Shown one piece after another: positions 1-8,665 of a DNA stretch of 64,000 nt (its first letter is position 1; each line of letters starts with the position of its first letter). Origin of the DNA: Mycobacterium syngnathidarum (GTDB lineage Bacteria; Actinomycetota; Actinomycetes; Mycobacteriales; Mycobacteriaceae); contig NZ_MLCL01000062.1 in the NCBI RefSeq assembly GCF_001942625.1, positions 62,001 through 126,000 on the forward strand. The letters are read 5' to 3'. Position numbers and translations under genes: made by a program. The notes under the pieces are model-generated. The model did not search any database and was not told the DNA's origin. It was given only the letters and a program-made list of their open reading frames with translations.

Positions 1-274
1 CCACCACGGGCACGAGGTCGAATTCCCGCTTGCCGTTGTGGCCGAGCCGCTCGACCCGGATCAGCTTGGTCTGGGTCTGTGGGTTACGGACGCTGGTGAC
101 GATGCACTGATCGAGTGGTGCGCTGCCGACCCGATCGATGTTGACGTAGTAGCCCTCGGCTTCCAGCAACCCGATGGTCTCGACCGCCGAGTCGGCAGAT
201 GCCGATCCGGCGGGCGCCAAAATGGTTCCCAACGCCGCCCCCGACGCGGCCATCATGATGATCGATGCGTACAT
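1..274 (-). CDS. Small exported mycobacterial protein, C-terminus outside window
   Basis: The reading frame runs leftward from an ATG at 274 and is still open at position 1, so about 91 N-terminal residues are visible. The first ~27 residues are a signal peptide (hydrophobic stretch, then a small-residue ending APAGSASADS). The mature part contains VNIDRVGSAPLDQCIVTSV and looks like the small secreted single-domain proteins common in mycobacteria. The start is chosen because a purine-rich GAAAGAAG lies 8 bases upstream. Function is not recognised. It is transcribed in the same direction as dctA, but a gap of about 120 bases and the window edge prevent any operon statement. Confidence 0.7.
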   Translation of the reverse strand, partial: MYASIIMMAASGAALGTILAPAGSASADSAVETIGLLEAEGYYVNIDRVGSAPLDQCIVTSVRNPQTQTKLIRVERLGHNGKREFDLVPVV

Positions 275-393
275 GGCCGTGTCTTCTTTCGTGCTTCCCG
301 CATTCACTCTTTCGGTGATGTCCTGCCCCTTGTTACGGGTGAGGACGGTTTCGGGTTCAACGCAAGAGGCCCGGCCGGGCCTGGAGCTACCCG

Positions 394-1743
394 CTAGGCG
401 TGGGCGGGCGCCGTGGCCTGGTGGTCGACCATGGTGAGTTCGTCGAACGGATCGTCGCCGCGCAGCACCGCATCGACTTTGGTCTTGTCCACGGTGTGCG
501 TCCACGAGCCGACGAGCAGGGTGGCCACCGCGTTGCCGGAGAAGTTGGTCACCGCGCGGGCTTCGGACATGAACCGGTCGATCCCGACGATCAAGCCGAC
601 CCCGTCGAGCAGATCGGGGCGGTGTGCCTGCAGACCCCCGGCCAGTGTGGCCAATCCGGCGCCGGTCACGCCTGCGGCTCCCTTGGACGCGACGATCATG
701 AACACCAGCAGGCCGATCTGCTGCCCGACGGACATCGGCGCGTGCAGCGCGTCGGCGATGAACAGCGCGGCCATGGTCAGGTATATCGCGGTGCCGTCGA
801 GGTTGAACGAATACCCGGTCGGCACAACGACACCCACCGTGCTGCGCTCGACGCCCAGATGCTCCATCTTGGCGATCAGCCGCGGCAGCGCCGACTCCGA
901 CGAGGACGTCGAGAAGATCAGAAGGTACTCGCGGGCCAGGTACCGCACCAACTTGAAGATGGACACCCCGGACACGGCGCGCAGCAGGATGCCGAGGATG
1001 CCGAACACGAACAGCACGCAGGTCACGTAGAAGCCCAGCATCAGGGTGAGCAGCTGGGTGACGGCAGTCCAGCCGGTCTGCCCGACGACGTTGGCGATCG
1101 CGCCGAAGGCACCGATGGGCGCCAGCCACAGGATCATGATCAGCACCTTGAACACAAGCTTCTGCAGGTACTCGATGCCGCGCAGGATCGGTTCACCGGA
1201 GTTGCCCATGCCCTGCAGGGCGAACCCCACCAGCAGCGCCACGAACAAGGCCTGAAGCACGCTTCCCGCCGTCAGCGCCGAGAACAGCGTCTCGGGGATG
1301 ATGCCCTGGACGAAGTCCATGAGCCCACCGGCTTCGTGTGCCTTCTCCGCGAGTTCGGCACCCTTGCCCGCCGAACCCTGCGACAGATGCATGCCGCTGC
1401 CGGGGTGGATCAGGTTGCCGACCACGAGACCGATGGCCAGGGCGATCGTCGACATCGCCAGGAAGTACCCGAAGGCCAGGCCGCCGACCTTGCCGACGGT
1501 GGCGGCCTTACGCACCGATCCGATCCCCAGCACGATGGTGCAGAAGATGATCGGCGAGATCATCATCTTGATCAGGTTGACGAACATGGTGCCGAGCACG
1601 CCGACGCTCTTGCCGACCTCTGGCGCCACCAGTCCGACCACCACGCCGATGACGACGGCAGCGATGACCGCGATGTAGAGCCAGTGCGTGCGGTCGCGAC
1701 GCGTGGACGCCGGCTCTGGTTGCGGCTCAGCGGTGACGCTCAT
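394..1743 (-). CDS. dctA: DctA-type C4-dicarboxylate:cation symporter
   Basis: A 449-residue inner-membrane transporter of the DAACS (glutamate/dicarboxylate symporter) family, predicted to import succinate, fumarate and malate. It has about eight hydrophobic helices, the serine-rich motif FSTSSSESALPRLI in the re-entrant loop region and the conserved VVPTGYSFNLDGTAIYLT block, with GAAGVTGAG further on, all typical of the family. The open frame continues 16 codons upstream, but the ATG at 1743 is preceded by GGAGG at the right spacing, so the shorter start is preferred. It is divergent from a CitA/DcuS-type two-component system, the usual regulator of such transporters. The palindrome ACCATATGGT (1787-1796) lies 44 bases upstream of the start. 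Confidence 0.95.
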   Translation of the reverse strand: MSVTAEPQPEPASTRRDRTHWLYIAVIAAVVIGVVVGLVAPEVGKSVGVLGTMFVNLIKMMISPIIFCTIVLGIGSVRKAATVGKVGGLAFGYFLAMSTIALAIGLVVGNLIHPGSGMHLSQGSAGKGAELAEKAHEAGGLMDFVQGIIPETLFSALTAGSVLQALFVALLVGFALQGMGNSGEPILRGIEYLQKLVFKVLIMILWLAPIGAFGAIANVVGQTGWTAVTQLLTLMLGFYVTCVLFVFGILGILLRAVSGVSIFKLVRYLAREYLLIFSTSSSESALPRLIAKMEHLGVERSTVGVVVPTGYSFNLDGTAIYLTMAALFIADALHAPMSVGQQIGLLVFMIVASKGAAGVTGAGLATLAGGLQAHRPDLLDGVGLIVGIDRFMSEARAVTNFSGNAVATLLVGSWTHTVDKTKVDAVLRGDDPFDELTMVDHQATAPAHA

Positions 1744-1786
1744 CGGTACGACCTCCAGTTCGAATGCGCTGTAACAAGCACCTTCG

Positions 1787-1796
1787 ACCATATGGT
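1787..1796. promoter_or_regulatory. Palindrome in dctA/sensor divergent region
   Basis: ACCATATGGT is a perfect 10-bp palindrome between dctA and the divergently transcribed sensor kinase gene. It could be part of a binding site for the neighbouring response regulator. That is inference from position only; no second copy was found nearby. Confidence 0.3.
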
Positions 1797-1959
1797 GAGC
1801 CGGGTCACGTTTTTGTTCATTGTGTTCAGACGCGGCGTTGCCGACGGCCGGGGAATCACCGGCGGGACTGCCGAGTGCACCCTGAATCGATGATCGGGAC
1901 AGCCCGGCCGGTCCGGGCCATTATTTTGGTGGTGCGCACGTGAACAATCCGGAGGTGCA

Positions 1960-3516
1960 GTGACGCGCTGGTGGCGACGATTGGCAGGTGGGGCCTGGCC
2001 GCGCTCGCTCGCCGGGCAGGCCATCGCATTGCAGGTCCTGGTGATCGCGGTGGTCGTGCTGGCCGGGACGGCGCTGGCTCTGTTGGATGCCCGTCACGAC
2101 GGCGAGGATGCTGCCCGTCAACAGGTGATCGGAATCGCGACGGCCCTGGCAGATTCCCCGTCGACCGCCGAGGCTATCGAATCCGGTAGTGCGACAGAGG
2201 TTTTGCAGCCGGTGACCGAGGCGGTTCGCACGAGCACCGATATCGCGTTCATCACGATCATGGCGCCGGACGGAATCCGATTCACTCACACCGATCCCAG
2301 CCAGATCGGCGGTCATTACCTGGGCACGGTTGAGCCCGCGTTGCGCGGTGAGACTTTCAGCGAGGTCTACACGGGGACGCTGGGTCCGTCGGTGCGCGCG
2401 GTCGCACCGGTGCGCGGCCGCGGTGGAGGCGTCGTGGGCCTGGTGTCGGCGGGGATCACCCAGCAGACGTTGGGGCAGCGCTGGCGCGGGCAGATTCCGG
2501 CGATCGCCGCGGTAACCGCTGGGGCATCGGGTATTTCACTGGCAGGCGGGTGGGCCATCCGGCGACGGCTGCTCCGCCAGACGCGGGGTCTGCGGCCTGA
2601 CGAACTTCGGGTCATGTACGACCACCACGATGCGATCCTGCATTCGGTGTCCGAGGGGCTCATCGTGCTCGATCGTGACGGCGTGGCGCTGGTCAACGAC
2701 GAGGCGCGCCGACTGCTCGGCCTGTCGGCCGGAGCAGTGCGTCTGCGCGACCTGCCGGAGTTTCTGCGCAGCGCTGATCCTGGTGTTCGCGACGAGTTGC
2801 ATGTCACCGGCGACCGCGTGCTGGTGATCAACCGGTCTCGTGTCGCGGGTGCTGGTTCGGAGGTGGTCACGATCCGTGATCGCACTGAGCTACAGGGCGC
2901 TCTGGGCGAACTCAGCTCGCTGCAGGTGTTGGCCGACTCGTTGCGGGCGCAGGCGCATGAGTCGGCGAACACGCTGCACACCGTGGTCACCATGGTCGAG
3001 ATGGGTCGGCCGGAGGATGCCGTCCGGTTCGCCACCAGTGAGTTGGAGTTGTCGCAACAGTTGGTGGACCGGTTGTCGGTGGCCGTCGGCGAACCCGCTC
3101 TGGTGGCCCTGCTGCTCGGCAAGACCGCGCAGGCGAACGAACGCGGGATCGCGTTGACGGTCACCGAGGAAACCCAGCTGTCCGCCGATGCCGTGCTCAC
3201 CGGGCAGGAGATGGTGACGGTGCTGGGTAACCTGATCGACAATGCGATGGACGCCTGCGATCGCGAGGATCCGTGGGTCGAGGTCACGGTGAGCCAGGAC
3301 GAGCACGGGTTGTTGATCCGGGTGGCCGACAGCGGACCGGGTATGGACGCGTCCACATTCGAAAAGGCCATGCAGCGCGGATATTCGACGAAGTCCGATG
3401 CGTCCGGCCACGGCCTGGGTCTGGCCCTGGTGGCGCAGACGGTCAAGCGGCACGGCGGGACGCTGCACACCGACCTTACGTACGGTTCGGTCGTCACGGC
3501 AACGGTGCCGCGATGA
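1960..3516 (+). CDS. CitA/DcuS-family sensor histidine kinase
   Basis: 518 residues. An N-terminal membrane helix (about 20-42), an extracytoplasmic PASC/Cache-like domain (about 45-170) and a second helix (about 180-200) are followed by a PAS domain containing LHSVSEGLIVLDRDG, and then the kinase core. The phosphoacceptor region reads HESANTLHTVVTMVEM, the H-E-x-x-N-x-L-H pattern of the CitA/DcuS/DctS group. The ATP-binding domain has an N box (NLIDNAMDAC) and G boxes (DSGPGMD, GHGLGLALV). It starts at GTG 1960 behind GGAGG and overlaps the response regulator by four bases (ATGA), so the two are co-translated. Divergence from dctA implies it senses external C4-dicarboxylates. Confidence 0.92.
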   Translation: MTRWWRRLAGGAWPRSLAGQAIALQVLVIAVVVLAGTALALLDARHDGEDAARQQVIGIATALADSPSTAEAIESGSATEVLQPVTEAVRTSTDIAFITIMAPDGIRFTHTDPSQIGGHYLGTVEPALRGETFSEVYTGTLGPSVRAVAPVRGRGGGVVGLVSAGITQQTLGQRWRGQIPAIAAVTAGASGISLAGGWAIRRRLLRQTRGLRPDELRVMYDHHDAILHSVSEGLIVLDRDGVALVNDEARRLLGLSAGAVRLRDLPEFLRSADPGVRDELHVTGDRVLVINRSRVAGAGSEVVTIRDRTELQGALGELSSLQVLADSLRAQAHESANTLHTVVTMVEMGRPEDAVRFATSELELSQQLVDRLSVAVGEPALVALLLGKTAQANERGIALTVTEETQLSADAVLTGQEMVTVLGNLIDNAMDACDREDPWVEVTVSQDEHGLLIRVADSGPGMDASTFEKAMQRGYSTKSDASGHGLGLALVAQTVKRHGGTLHTDLTYGSVVTATVPR

Positions 3517-4199
3517 TTCAGGTCCTCATCGTCGAAGACGATCCGTTGATCGCCGAGGCTCACCAGGTCTATCTCGGTCGCCTGGAAGGGTTTTCGGTGA
3601 CGGCAGTGGCACACACCGGGCGGGACGCGATGCGAGCCGCGGCCGCAGCGGCAGCGTCTGAGCGCCCCGTCGATCTGGTGTTGCTGGACATCGGATTGCC
3701 CGATACCAGCGGAATCTCGTTGGCGTCGGGCCTTTCCGGATTGCGGCCGGCGCCTGACATCATCGCGATCACCTCCGAACGCGACCTGGAGATGGTGCGG
3801 GCCGCGGTGTCCCACGGCGCCCTGGCCTACCTGCTCAAACCGTTCACCTTCGCGGCTTTTCGCGATCGTCTGGAACGCTACCGCCGCTATCGCGAGGCGC
3901 TGCCGTCGGGAACGGATGCGGCCAGCCAGGCCGAGGTAGACCGGGCGTTGGCCGAACTGCGGATCGCGACAGACAAATCCACACCCAAAGGGGCGGCGCC
4001 GCAGACCACCGAGGAGATCGCCGCCGCGGTGCGCGACGATCCAGCCGGGCTGACCGCTGACGAGGCAGCCAAGCAGGTCGGGGTGTCCCGGGTGACGGCG
4101 TGGCGCTATCTCGAACGTTTGGCCGACGACGGCGTCGTCATCCGTAGCACGGAGTACGGCAAGGCCGGGCGGCCGCGCACGCGTTACCGGTGGCGCTGA
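3513..4199 (+). CDS. CitB/DcuR-family response regulator
   Basis: 228 residues, starting inside the stop codon of the sensor gene. The N-terminal receiver domain has the acidic pair EDD, the phosphorylation site in LVLLDIGLPDTSG, and KPF near residue 110. The C-terminal half carries a helix-turn-helix (QVGVSRVTAWRYLERLADDG) followed by GKAGRPRTRYRW, the arrangement of the DcuR/CitB group. Its expected target is the divergent dctA promoter. It ends one base before the stop of the convergent beta-propeller gene. Confidence 0.92.
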   Translation: MIQVLIVEDDPLIAEAHQVYLGRLEGFSVTAVAHTGRDAMRAAAAAAASERPVDLVLLDIGLPDTSGISLASGLSGLRPAPDIIAITSERDLEMVRAAVSHGALAYLLKPFTFAAFRDRLERYRRYREALPSGTDAASQAEVDRALAELRIATDKSTPKGAAPQTTEEIAAAVRDDPAGLTADEAAKQVGVSRVTAWRYLERLADDGVVIRSTEYGKAGRPRTRYRWR

Positions 4200-4200
4200 T

Positions 4201-5292
4201 TCAGGCGCCGGCTGCCTGAAGGGCAGGCAGCTGCTGCATCTCGACCTCGTCCACCGAGGCCAGCTGCGAGTACAGGGACTCGGCGACGTCGAAGACGTTG
4301 ACCTGGCCCTCGTAGTCGGCGATGTACAGCCGGGTGCCGTTGTCGCGCACAGTGACCGCGGCGGGCTGGGCGTGCACATCCACACTGCCCTGGATCTGGT
4401 TGGTCAGCGCGCACCACACGATGACGCGGTCGTAGTCGACCAGGTAGGCGCGGGTGGCGTCGGGGCTGAGCACCAGCAGCGTGGGCGCACCGCCGACCTC
4501 GACGGCATCCACTACTGCACCGGCGGTCAGGTCGACGGTGTGGATCACACCGCGATGCTCCAGATCGGAGGTCAGCACGTAGGCGACGCCGTCGCCGATG
4601 GCGATGTCGCGGATCGGGGCACCGATCCACACTGTGGCCTGCGCCTGCGCGGTTTCGGTGTTGACGACGACCAGCCGGCTGCCACGGAGGTCGGAGGTCG
4701 CGACGTACAGGCGCTTGCCGGTCGAGTCGATCTCCAGCGCGTCCAGGTTGACGCCCTCGCCGGTGGCGATGTCGATCGCGCCGACGCGCTCGGCGGTGGT
4801 GTCGATGACGGCGATGTCGATGCGCTCGTGACCGGCGCGGCCGGCGAACACACGCTTGCCGTCGGGGCTGATGGCCAGGGCGGTGACGCTGAGGGCCAGC
4901 GGGTATTCGTTGAGCACCGCACCGGTGATGGTGTCGACGGTCACGATCGAGTCGTGAGTGGCCGTGGCGACGCTGACATAGGCGCGGTCATCGGCGACGA
5001 CGACGGCGAATGGGTCTCCTTCGAGTCGGACCGAACCAACCAGGCCCATGGTGTGGGGGTTGATGACGGTCAGGCTCTGGGCCGCGGCGTTGGTGACGAC
5101 GACGGTTTCGCGGTCGGGGTCGACGGCGATGTCACCGATGGGCCCGCGCCCGACCTCGGCCAGGCCGGCCACGTCGATGTCGTCGAGGGCACCGTCAAAT
5201 GCGACGCCGCGGGCGGCCGTATCGTCGATGGCGCGGTCATTGCGGCCGGGGCGCAGCGCTTCACTCAGCGCGCGCAGGAAGTTGTTTGCCAT
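4201..5292 (-). CDS. YVTN-type beta-propeller protein (YncE-like)
   Basis: 363 residues made of repeats of about 42 residues, each with a pattern such as VDTITGAV...LAISPDGKRVFAG, characteristic of YVTN/YncE seven-bladed propellers. No signal peptide is visible, so it is probably cytosolic. The ATG at 5292 (MANNFLRALSE) is preferred over an upstream in-frame ATG at 5316 because GGAGGTGCC lies just before it. Such proteins act as binding scaffolds; the ligand is not predictable. It is convergent with the dct two-component genes and stands alone. Confidence 0.8.
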   Translation of the reverse strand: MANNFLRALSEALRPGRNDRAIDDTAARGVAFDGALDDIDVAGLAEVGRGPIGDIAVDPDRETVVVTNAAAQSLTVINPHTMGLVGSVRLEGDPFAVVVADDRAYVSVATATHDSIVTVDTITGAVLNEYPLALSVTALAISPDGKRVFAGRAGHERIDIAVIDTTAERVGAIDIATGEGVNLDALEIDSTGKRLYVATSDLRGSRLVVVNTETAQAQATVWIGAPIRDIAIGDGVAYVLTSDLEHRGVIHTVDLTAGAVVDAVEVGGAPTLLVLSPDATRAYLVDYDRVIVWCALTNQIQGSVDVHAQPAAVTVRDNGTRLYIADYEGQVNVFDVAESLYSQLASVDEVEMQQLPALQAAGA

Positions 5293-5739
5293 CGCTATCG
5301 GCACCTCCGCCGGCAAGGCTTATACCGGCTCTAGATTCCAGGTCGATCTGCGCCGGGAGTGGCGCGGTTACGTTGAGTCTAGCGACGAATACGACAGGCT
5401 TTGGACGAGTTCGCAGCGAATAACCGGCCGTGGATAGCACTCTCTCAGAATGCGCTTAAGAAATTCTTCGTTATCGACTCGTTACTTTTTGTCCGCATTT
5501 GATTAAATGCGTGTTACCAGGGACTTCTCAGTCCACGCCGAACGTGTCGCATTTCACGATCAGTGTGGCCGTCAATAGCATTTCTTACCATCACCGGCAA
5601 AAGTGAGCGGTAGATCACACCACGCCACGACAGCAAACTTTCCTCGGCGTCAACCCCTGGCCGACTGGCGGCAATCCCCAAAAACTGTTACCGCTGTGAA
5701 AATTGAGCCGAGCCGAATCCATGGTTCGCTGACCAAAAA
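5293..5739. other. Intergenic region, no gene seen
   Basis: About 450 bases with clearly lower GC than the surroundings. No coding frame with mycobacterial codon bias was found on either strand. It presumably holds the promoter of the leftward beta-propeller gene and the 3' end of the regulator gene to the right. I could not assign a specific element. Confidence 0.5.
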
Positions 5740-6462
5740 CTAGTTCGCGACCGGCTGTAGCTGGAGGCTGACCTCGCATGACCCGTGCCGCGCATCGGGC
5801 CGGACCGACACTTCGTACCTGCCCCCGATGGCCTCGGCATTCAGGTCAATAACCTCTTGCATCAGGCCCTGCTGGATTCCTCGGACCACCTCCGGAGAGC
5901 CGACCGCCACCTCGGCCAGCGGACAGGTGCAGATCTCTACGGACACCTCGCCGAACGATGTGAGCACCGAGCGGGCCTCGAATCCCAGCTCACCCAGGGT
6001 AGCCAGCACCAGATCTGCCACCGACGTCTCGCCGCGGCGTCGTGTCACCCGCACTTGGTGGGCAAGGTCTGCACCGATCCGTAGCGCGCGAGCCTCTCGT
6101 TCCTCAGGGGTACCGCCCAGGTGGGCCGCGAACAGCGCTACCACGTCGGCGTAGTCCAGTCGCGGCACGGTCTCGTACGTCAGCCGGGGGCGGCCCACTC
6201 GCCCAGCTCCGGAATCCGTGTCACCACGCCGGATGACACCCTGGCTCTCCAGCGTGCTCAAGTGAAACCGCGCTGTCGTGACGTGGATCTGTAGCGCCTC
6301 GGCGATCTGTCGAGCGTCCACGGGGTTGTCCGCGGCACGTAGCAGGTCGAGGACCCGCCGCCGCTGTTGGCCGACCGCCCGGTCCGATTCGACGTGTTCA
6401 CCATGCCGGGGCATGTACACATCATGCACGCGCGGGCCGTCCACCCCTGGCGCAGCTGCCAT
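5740..6462 (-). CDS. HTH regulator with C-terminal cysteines (SufR-like)
   Basis: 240 residues. A winged helix (about 33-95) contains IHVTTARFHLSTLESQGVI, the architecture of ArsR/SufR-type repressors. The C-terminal half is a ligand domain with Cys178 and Cys180 (EICTCPLAEVA) and the pair His226/Cys229 (RHGSCEV), a plausible Fe-S or metal site, as in SufR-type regulators. The ATG at 6462 is chosen because the upstream methyltransferase ends at 6473 and AGGTGTC precedes it. The 10-base gap to the methyltransferase indicates one transcript. An IdeR-like box further upstream (7507-7525) suggests iron control of the unit. The exact target is unknown. Confidence 0.85.
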   Translation of the reverse strand: MAAAPGVDGPRVHDVYMPRHGEHVESDRAVGQQRRRVLDLLRAADNPVDARQIAEALQIHVTTARFHLSTLESQGVIRRGDTDSGAGRVGRPRLTYETVPRLDYADVVALFAAHLGGTPEEREARALRIGADLAHQVRVTRRRGETSVADLVLATLGELGFEARSVLTSFGEVSVEICTCPLAEVAVGSPEVVRGIQQGLMQEVIDLNAEAIGGRYEVSVRPDARHGSCEVSLQLQPVAN

Positions 6463-6472
6463 TTCGAGACAC

Positions 6473-7279
6473 CTAGGCCGCGTCGGGCACCACCGCAACG
6501 ATCGCCACGGCAGTGAGCTGCTCGCGGTAGCGGTTGAAGGTTTTGCGCATGTGCAGCACGCGTTTCCGGGCGGCCGGATGAGACAGCACGTTCACGACGA
6601 TCCGCAGTGCGCCGAACACTCCTTCGTCGGCGATCACGCGTCGCGGTTGTAGCAGCGCCATGGGCGCGCGATCGACGCTCGACACCTCGAAGCCCGCGCT
6701 GGTCAGCAGCTCGGTCCACTCGGCCACGGTCAACGGCCGGGCGTTGACCTTGATGGCCCTGGCCATCTCATGCCGTATGTCGTCCTTGACCGCCTCGTCC
6801 AAGCCGTCGGGTGTCAACCCCAACTCGTGAATTGCATAGCGCCCCCCGGGGCGCAGTACCCGAAACGCTTCGCAGACGATGGCCCGCTTGGCCTTGTCCC
6901 CTTGCATGGTCAGCATTGCCTCGCCGACGACGACGTCGGCTGAGCCGGCGTGCAGACCAGTGTCGGCGGCACCGGCGGCGATCAGTTGGCCGCCGGTGGC
7001 GGCTACCGCTTTCCTCAGCAGCGCGGAGGTGGTCGCGCTGTCGTCGACACCGACGTAGGAGCGGGGCTGCTGCGCCGCGATGTCGGTCGCGGTGCGGCCG
7101 AGCCCGGGCCCGAACTCGACGACGGCGGCTCCGTTGATCCCGGCTGCGGCCAGCAACCTTGTCGTCAGCTCCAGTCCGCCCGGTCGGAGCACCCGCTTGC
7201 CCAGCCGGGCCAGCAGCCAGTGCCCAGGCAGGTCACCGTCGGATCGGCGCGCGAGCGGCAGATCGTTCTTGCCTGTCAT
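6473..7279 (-). CDS. Class I SAM-dependent methyltransferase
   Basis: 268 residues with a Rossmann-fold methyltransferase domain. The SAM-binding glycine motif is VVEFGPGLGRTA (about residue 50), followed by the acidic YVGVDDSA, the post-motif DVVVGEAMLTM and a VLRPGGRYAIHELGL segment. Substrate is not predictable. The start at 7279 follows GGGAGGGG; an in-frame start 51 bases upstream has no such signal. It lies between a frameshifted small membrane ORF (overlapping its start) and the HTH regulator, and is read with it. The position behind an IdeR-like box suggests iron-linked expression. Confidence 0.85.
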   Translation of the reverse strand: MTGKNDLPLARRSDGDLPGHWLLARLGKRVLRPGGLELTTRLLAAAGINGAAVVEFGPGLGRTATDIAAQQPRSYVGVDDSATTSALLRKAVAATGGQLIAAGAADTGLHAGSADVVVGEAMLTMQGDKAKRAIVCEAFRVLRPGGRYAIHELGLTPDGLDEAVKDDIRHEMARAIKVNARPLTVAEWTELLTSAGFEVSSVDRAPMALLQPRRVIADEGVFGALRIVVNVLSHPAARKRVLHMRKTFNRYREQLTAVAIVAVVPDAA

Positions 7280-7459
7280 TTCGGGACCCCTCCCTACAGG
7301 CTGTGCACGACGTACTGCACAGCAGGACAACGGAAAACAGGGCGCACGTGTACGCCAGGGCGAAGTTGAGCCGCGGCGGATTCAGGACGATGCCCTGCCC
7401 GGTGGCGTAGACCCCACTACGGCTGCGGTGCCGGCGACCAGAGCAACGAGGCCCTTCAT
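7233..7459 (-). pseudogene. Small membrane protein, frameshifted at a C/G run
   Basis: From the ATG at 7459 the frame reads MKGLVALVAGTAAVVGS and stops after 25 codons at 7382. Adding one base in the four-base run at 7412-7415 (GGGG on the coding strand) moves to a frame that continues as GVYATGQGIVLNPPRLNFAL and then a second hydrophobic segment (ALAYTCALFSVVLL), ending near 7233. Together these make a coherent two-helix membrane protein of about 75 residues, so a real deletion, a sequencing error or a slippage site is likely. Its end overlaps the methyltransferase start. No family is recognised. Confidence 0.5.
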
Positions 7460-7506
7460 CAGCGGTTCCTTAATTTAGAGGAGAAGTATGCGGTTAACCG
7501 TAGAAG

Positions 7507-7525
7507 TTTGGTTAGCCTAAGGCAA
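7507..7525 (-). promoter_or_regulatory. IdeR-like iron box
   Basis: Read on the minus strand this is TTGCCTTAGGCTAACCAAA, which matches 15 of 19 positions of the mycobacterial IdeR consensus (TTAGGTTAGGCTAACCTAA), including the whole core TTAGGCTAACC. It lies 48 bases upstream of the small membrane ORF and upstream of the leftward methyltransferase/HTH-regulator genes. Iron-dependent repression is therefore inferred. Confidence 0.55.
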
Positions 7526-7573
7526 CACCTTCGCCTCGGAACACCGAATGCGTGAGTTGGCCCGACGGTGCTC

Positions 7574-8413
7574 TCAGAGCCGCAGCGCGGCCGCGGTGGC
7601 CGGACCGACGATGCCGTCGACCTTGAGCCCTCGAGTACGGCGCTGGAACGCCTTGACGGCGGCCTCGGTCTTCGGGCCGAACACACCGTCCACCTCGAGA
7701 TCCCCCGCATACGCGGCATAGGCGTGTTTGAGCCGGCGCTGCAAGTGGGCGACCTCGGGTCCTTCCATCGGCCGGAACATCAGCACGTTGGCGTACTGCC
7801 CGACCGGAGCCGGGGGCCTCGGCGTCGGCGCCGGACGCGTGATGTCGCCGATCTGCGCCTGGATGTCGGCACGCAGGAGGTCCATGTCGATGGCGCCCGG
7901 ATCCCATTTACCTTGCGCTCGGCCCGCGTACTCCTTGTGCCCGATGGTGCGTTCAGAGGTCTGCGCCAGCCGCCGATTGATCGCAGCGCAACACCGCACC
8001 AGCGCGAAATACTGTGCGTCAGGCCAGTTCCTACGGTGCGGCGCGGTGGGACTGGTGCCGCTGTTGGCGCATTCGATACCGATCATGTGCCAGTTGCCCA
8101 TGTTCGTCGGCAACCACGGGTACATGCCGACGCCGGCATGCCAGGCCACGCCGAGTGCCACCACCGTCACCGTGCCGTCGCGCGCGATGTGCAGCTGCGA
8201 CAGCGGGCCGGAAAGATCCGGGCGGCCGTTGGCGATCGACGCCGCCGTCGCGGTATCCGACCCGGTGTGATGCACCATGACCCCGCGGATGTCCTTGAAG
8301 TCTCCATGCCCCCGCGTGCGCCAGCCCGGATACTCGAGGAGGTCGATACCTTCGGCCCGCAGTACGTCGGCCAGCCAGACCGGGTCGCCGGTCCATCGTC
8401 CCGTCTGAGGCAC
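7574..8413 (-). CDS. N-acetylmuramoyl-L-alanine amidase with peptidoglycan-binding domain
   Basis: 279 residues. The amidase_2 domain (about 25-185) has the zinc-site motif VMVHHTG (His48/His49), AWHAGVGMYPW, and the late GHKEYAG...KWDPG motif carrying the other ligand and catalytic lysine. A PG_binding_1 domain (about 200-279) ends in VDGVFGPKTEAAVKAFQRR and VDGIVGPATAAALRL. The enzyme is predicted to cut the stem peptide from muramic acid. No signal peptide is evident, so it may be exported in an unusual way or be a domesticated endolysin. No other phage gene surrounds it. GTG start at 8413 with AAGGAG upstream. Confidence 0.9.
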   Translation of the reverse strand: MPQTGRWTGDPVWLADVLRAEGIDLLEYPGWRTRGHGDFKDIRGVMVHHTGSDTATAASIANGRPDLSGPLSQLHIARDGTVTVVALGVAWHAGVGMYPWLPTNMGNWHMIGIECANSGTSPTAPHRRNWPDAQYFALVRCCAAINRRLAQTSERTIGHKEYAGRAQGKWDPGAIDMDLLRADIQAQIGDITRPAPTPRPPAPVGQYANVLMFRPMEGPEVAHLQRRLKHAYAAYAGDLEVDGVFGPKTEAAVKAFQRRTRGLKVDGIVGPATAAALRL

Positions 8414-8665
8414 TGAGATTCCGCTCCTTTTCCATTCCTGTGCAGCAACTACCTGAGAAGACCAGGCTACGCGCAGTAACCGACACCACGTCGCATGCCG
8501 CAGAGCGGTCAGACCGGTTATGCATCAACCGCTTTGCTCGCCGGCACCCCACCTGCAACCGGCAGCCCTCGGCGGTTCGCGACCACACGAGATAGCAAAG
8601 GACCCGGTGAGGCGGGCAAATACTCTTTCCACCCCATCGAAGGCCGGATGTGCGAGCATCTGCGC

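Noticed and set aside
400..1893. Long plus-strand ORF antisense to dctA
   Set aside because: His/Asp/Gln-rich shadow of a high-GC gene; the minus-strand DctA frame explains the sequence.
7488..7520. 10-codon plus-strand ORF behind GAGGAGAAG
   Set aside because: Good ribosome site by chance, but no gene follows on that strand and it overlaps the IdeR-like box.
7574..8413. Prophage endolysin
   Set aside because: The amidase stands alone with no holin, structural or integrase genes around it.
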